Assembly: GCA_033577755.1 (NCBI GenBank)
Contig: JAVQXV010000152.1
Coordinates: 1-7,381, forward strand
DNA: 7,381 nucleotides
Source: JANWXR01 sp033577755
GTDB taxonomy: Bacteria > Chloroflexota > Anaerolineae > Anaerolineales > UBA6663
Reading direction: 5' to 3'
Shown here: positions 5,747 to 7,381 of the stretch, piece after piece
How positions within the stretch are numbered: position 1 is the stretch's first letter
How the letters are laid out: each line of letters opens with the position of its first letter
Program-made: the position numbers and the translations under genes
Notes under the pieces: generated by a model
What the model saw: only the letters and a program-made list of their open reading frames with translations
Database searches by the model: none
What the model was told of the DNA's origin: nothing

Positions 5747-7012
5747 GTGAAGAGTGACCTCGATCGGTTGATGAAAAGCCGCCGCTTCGACGCCCTGCTG
5801 GTCATGGGGCCGGGGCCACACAACCCGCCCATGTATTACCTGACCAACGGCGTCTCTATCGGCGCGGGCAGCGTGCTCATCAAGAAGCGCGGCGCAGCGC
5901 CCATCCTGTTCGTCAACGGCATGGAGCGCGATGAAGCCGCCAAATCCGGCCTGCGCGTGGTGGACACCGGCCGGTACCGCTTCCGCGAAATCCTCAAAGA
6001 GGAAAAGGGCGACCAGACGCGGGCCCTGGTGCGCTACTACGGCAAGATGCTGGCCGAGGCCGGCGTGAAGGGAACCGTGGCCGCCTACGGCCTGCGGGAC
6101 GCAGGCGCCGCCTATCACCTGCTCAACGCCCTCAACCACAGCCGGCTCGGCGTCACCATCGTGGGCGAGGTCGGCGACAACCTGTTCAGCCTGGCGCGCG
6201 GCACCAAGGACGCCGCCGAGATCAAACGCATCCGCGCCGTGGCGAAGAAGACGCTGGCCGTGGTGGCCGAGACGCAGGAGTTCATCACCTCGCACCGCGC
6301 CCGGAACGGCGTGCTGGTCAGGAAAGACGACGCGCGCCTGACCGTCGGCGACGTGAAGCGCTTTATCAACTTCAAGCTGGCCGAGCAGGGGATTGTGGAC
6401 GCGGAGGGCGGCGCAATTTTTGCCATCGGCCGCGACGCCGGCGTGCCGCACTCGCGCGGCAATGACCGCGACCCTCTCACCCTCGGCAAGACCATCGTCT
6501 TCGACATCTTCCCCGCCGAGCCGGGCGGCGGTTACTGCTATGACTTCACCCGCACCTGGTGCCTGGGCTATGCGCCCGACCATGTGCTGGCCGCCTACGA
6601 GGACGTGCACGCCGCCTACACTCGCGCGCTTAAAGCCTTCCGGCCCAACACGCCGGCAAGTGAGTACCAGAAAATGACCTGTGACTTCTTCGAGTCGCGT
6701 GGGCACCCGACGATTCAATCCGACCCGGAGACCACCTGCGGCTACGTTCACTCGCTGGGGCACGGGCTGGGTCTGAGCGTGCACGAGTGGCCGAGCCTGA
6801 GCGACTACGAAGGCAACGAAGCAAAGCTGCTGCCCGGCGCGGTCTTCACCGTCGAGCCGGGGCTGTACTACCCTGATCACCCCAAGGGCGGCTTCGGCGT
6901 GCGCCTTGAGGACAGCGTCTGGCTCAATCCGGAGACGCTCAAATTCGAAGTGCTGGCGAAGTATCCAATGGATTTGGTTCTCACGGTCAAGGAAGTAGGA
7001 AGGAGGAAGTAG
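5747..7012 (+). CDS. M24 family metallopeptidase, Xaa-Pro aminopeptidase/dipeptidase-like
   Basis: This 421-residue cytosolic enzyme has the pita-bread fold of M24B peptidases, which remove N-terminal residues next to proline or split Xaa-Pro dipeptides. The N-terminal creatinase-like domain covers about 1-150 (FDALLVMGPGP, then YYLTNG) and the catalytic domain about 157-412. All five dinuclear metal ligands are visible: Asp253 in VFDIFP, Asp266 in CYDFTRTW, His339 in SLGHGLG, Glu370 in TVEPGLYY and Glu388 in RLEDS. The conserved substrate-site histidines appear as His235 (GVPHSRG) and His346 (SVHEWP). Whether it is PepP-like or PepQ-like cannot be told. The start is a GTG with a strong ribosome-binding site. 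The last residues (KEVGRRK) and the TAG stop are encoded by the purine heptamer array, so the tail has probably been set by the repeat and not by function. Confidence 0.92.
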   Translation: MKSDLDRLMKSRRFDALLVMGPGPHNPPMYYLTNGVSIGAGSVLIKKRGAAPILFVNGMERDEAAKSGLRVVDTGRYRFREILKEEKGDQTRALVRYYGKMLAEAGVKGTVAAYGLRDAGAAYHLLNALNHSRLGVTIVGEVGDNLFSLARGTKDAAEIKRIRAVAKKTLAVVAETQEFITSHRARNGVLVRKDDARLTVGDVKRFINFKLAEQGIVDAEGGAIFAIGRDAGVPHSRGNDRDPLTLGKTIVFDIFPAEPGGGYCYDFTRTWCLGYAPDHVLAAYEDVHAAYTRALKAFRPNTPASEYQKMTCDFFESRGHPTIQSDPETTCGYVHSLGHGLGLSVHEWPSLSDYEGNEAKLLPGAVFTVEPGLYYPDHPKGGFGVRLEDSVWLNPETLKFEVLAKYPMDLVLTVKEVGRRK

Positions 7013-7056
7013 GAAGGAGTCACCCCATCCTTCTTCTTCCTTCTTCTTTTCTCTTC
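6990..7056 (+). terminator. Purine/pyrimidine heptamer hairpin, terminator-like, before tsaD
   Basis: Four 7-nt units alternating AGGAAGT and AGGAAGG fill 6990-7017. A 9-nt loop (7019-7027) is followed by a pyrimidine tract in roughly 7-nt steps (TCCTTCT, TCTTCCT, TCTTCTT) to 7048, then TTCTCTTC up to the tsaD ATG. Bases 7001-7018 can pair with 7028-7045, mostly Watson-Crick with several G-U pairs and two mismatches, and the stem is followed by a T-rich tail (CTTTTCTCTTC). It therefore has the shape of an intrinsic terminator for the M24 transcript. The M24 stop codon (7010-7012) lies in the upstream arm. The strand asymmetry could also allow triplex (H-DNA) formation. Confidence 0.62.
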
Positions 7057-7381
7057 ATGCCCCGCATCCTCGCCCTCGAAACGTCCTGCGACGAAACCGC
7101 CGCCGCCGTAGTGGCCGACGGGCGAGTCATCCTGTCGAACGTCATTGCTTCGCAGGCGGCCAGCCATGCGCAATACGGCGGCGTCTTCCCCGAGGTCGCT
7201 TCGCGCATGCACATCGAGGTGATTTACGCGGTGGTGCAGGCGGCACTGAACGAAGCGCACGTCGGCCTGGGCGATATTGATGCGATTGCGGCCACGCGCG
7301 GCCCCGGCCTGCCCGGCTCGCTGGTCGTCGGCCTCAACGTGGCGAAGGGGCTGGCGCTGGGGCGCGGCCTGCCGCTCCTCG
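7057..7381 (+). CDS. tsaD: tRNA N6-adenosine threonylcarbamoyltransferase TsaD, 5' part
   Basis: The first 108 codons are in the window and the gene runs off the right edge; the full protein is usually about 330-350 residues. TsaD (Gcp/YgjD/Kae1 family) transfers threonylcarbamoyl from TC-AMP to A37 of tRNAs that read ANN codons, acting with TsaB and TsaE in bacteria. The N-terminus is diagnostic: ILALETSCDETAAAVV (4-19), SQAASHAQYGGVFPEVASRMH (32-52, shown by the GGVxPExASRxH signature), DIDAIAATRGPGLPGSL (73-89) and VGLNVAKGLA (91-100). The metal-binding histidine pair lies beyond the window edge. The ATG at 7057 is required by the family N-terminus. It has no Shine-Dalgarno sequence: the 28 nt upstream are pyrimidine-rich and belong to the hairpin array. 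Its own promoter is not visible, so expression may come from an upstream transcript that reads through the hairpin. Confidence 0.95.
   Translation, partial: MPRILALETSCDETAAAVVADGRVILSNVIASQAASHAQYGGVFPEVASRMHIEVIYAVVQAALNEAHVGLGDIDAIAATRGPGLPGSLVVGLNVAKGLALGRGLPLL

Noticed and set aside
5696..6880. 394-codon open frame on the - strand opposite the M24 gene
   Set aside because: It mirrors the M24 gene, which has all metal ligands; the antisense product matches no family I know.

Overview
The window is high-GC bacterial DNA with ordinary chromosomal housekeeping content and no mobile element. The mix of genes (a RimJ-like acetyltransferase, an M20D amidohydrolase, a 375-residue RNase D, a beta-CASP ribonuclease, an M24 aminopeptidase and TsaD), together with short-unit intergenic arrays, would fit an environmental member of the Chloroflexota such as Anaerolineae. 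That assignment is inference, because no rRNA or other decisive marker is present.

Layout: 1-134 has no recognisable gene but holds a 12-bp palindrome. 135-437 (-) is a decayed response-regulator receiver domain with two in-frame stops. 438-641 is a divergent intergenic region with two weak stem-loops. 642-1232 (+) is a GNAT acetyltransferase, convergent with 1305-2474 (-), an M20D amidohydrolase. 2475-2682 is a divergent promoter region. Then, all on the + strand, come RNase D (2683-3810), a beta-CASP metallo-beta-lactamase RNase (3940-5334), an 87-residue helical protein of unknown function (5411-5674), an M24 Xaa-Pro-type aminopeptidase (5747-7012) and the first 108 codons of tsaD (7057 to the window edge).

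The genes do not form one pathway. RNase D, the beta-CASP nuclease and TsaD all act on RNA (the first and last on tRNA), and the two peptidase-fold enzymes fit general peptide or acyl-amino-acid turnover. The 87-residue gene and the M24 gene are probably co-transcribed: the gap between them is short, has no array, and the second gene has the best ribosome-binding site in the window.

The most unusual structure is non-coding. Four of the five intergenic gaps that follow a + strand gene contain a short-unit array in strict register, and each array has its own sequence: nonamers at 1234-1314, heptamers at 3814-3902, 5357-5405 and 6990-7056. Three of the four run in one direction and then in reverse complement, so they can fold into long hairpins. 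Two of them contain the stop codon of a neighbouring gene. They resemble in principle the heptameric short tandem repeats (STRR) known in cyanobacteria, but here unit sequence changes from gap to gap while unit length and architecture persist.
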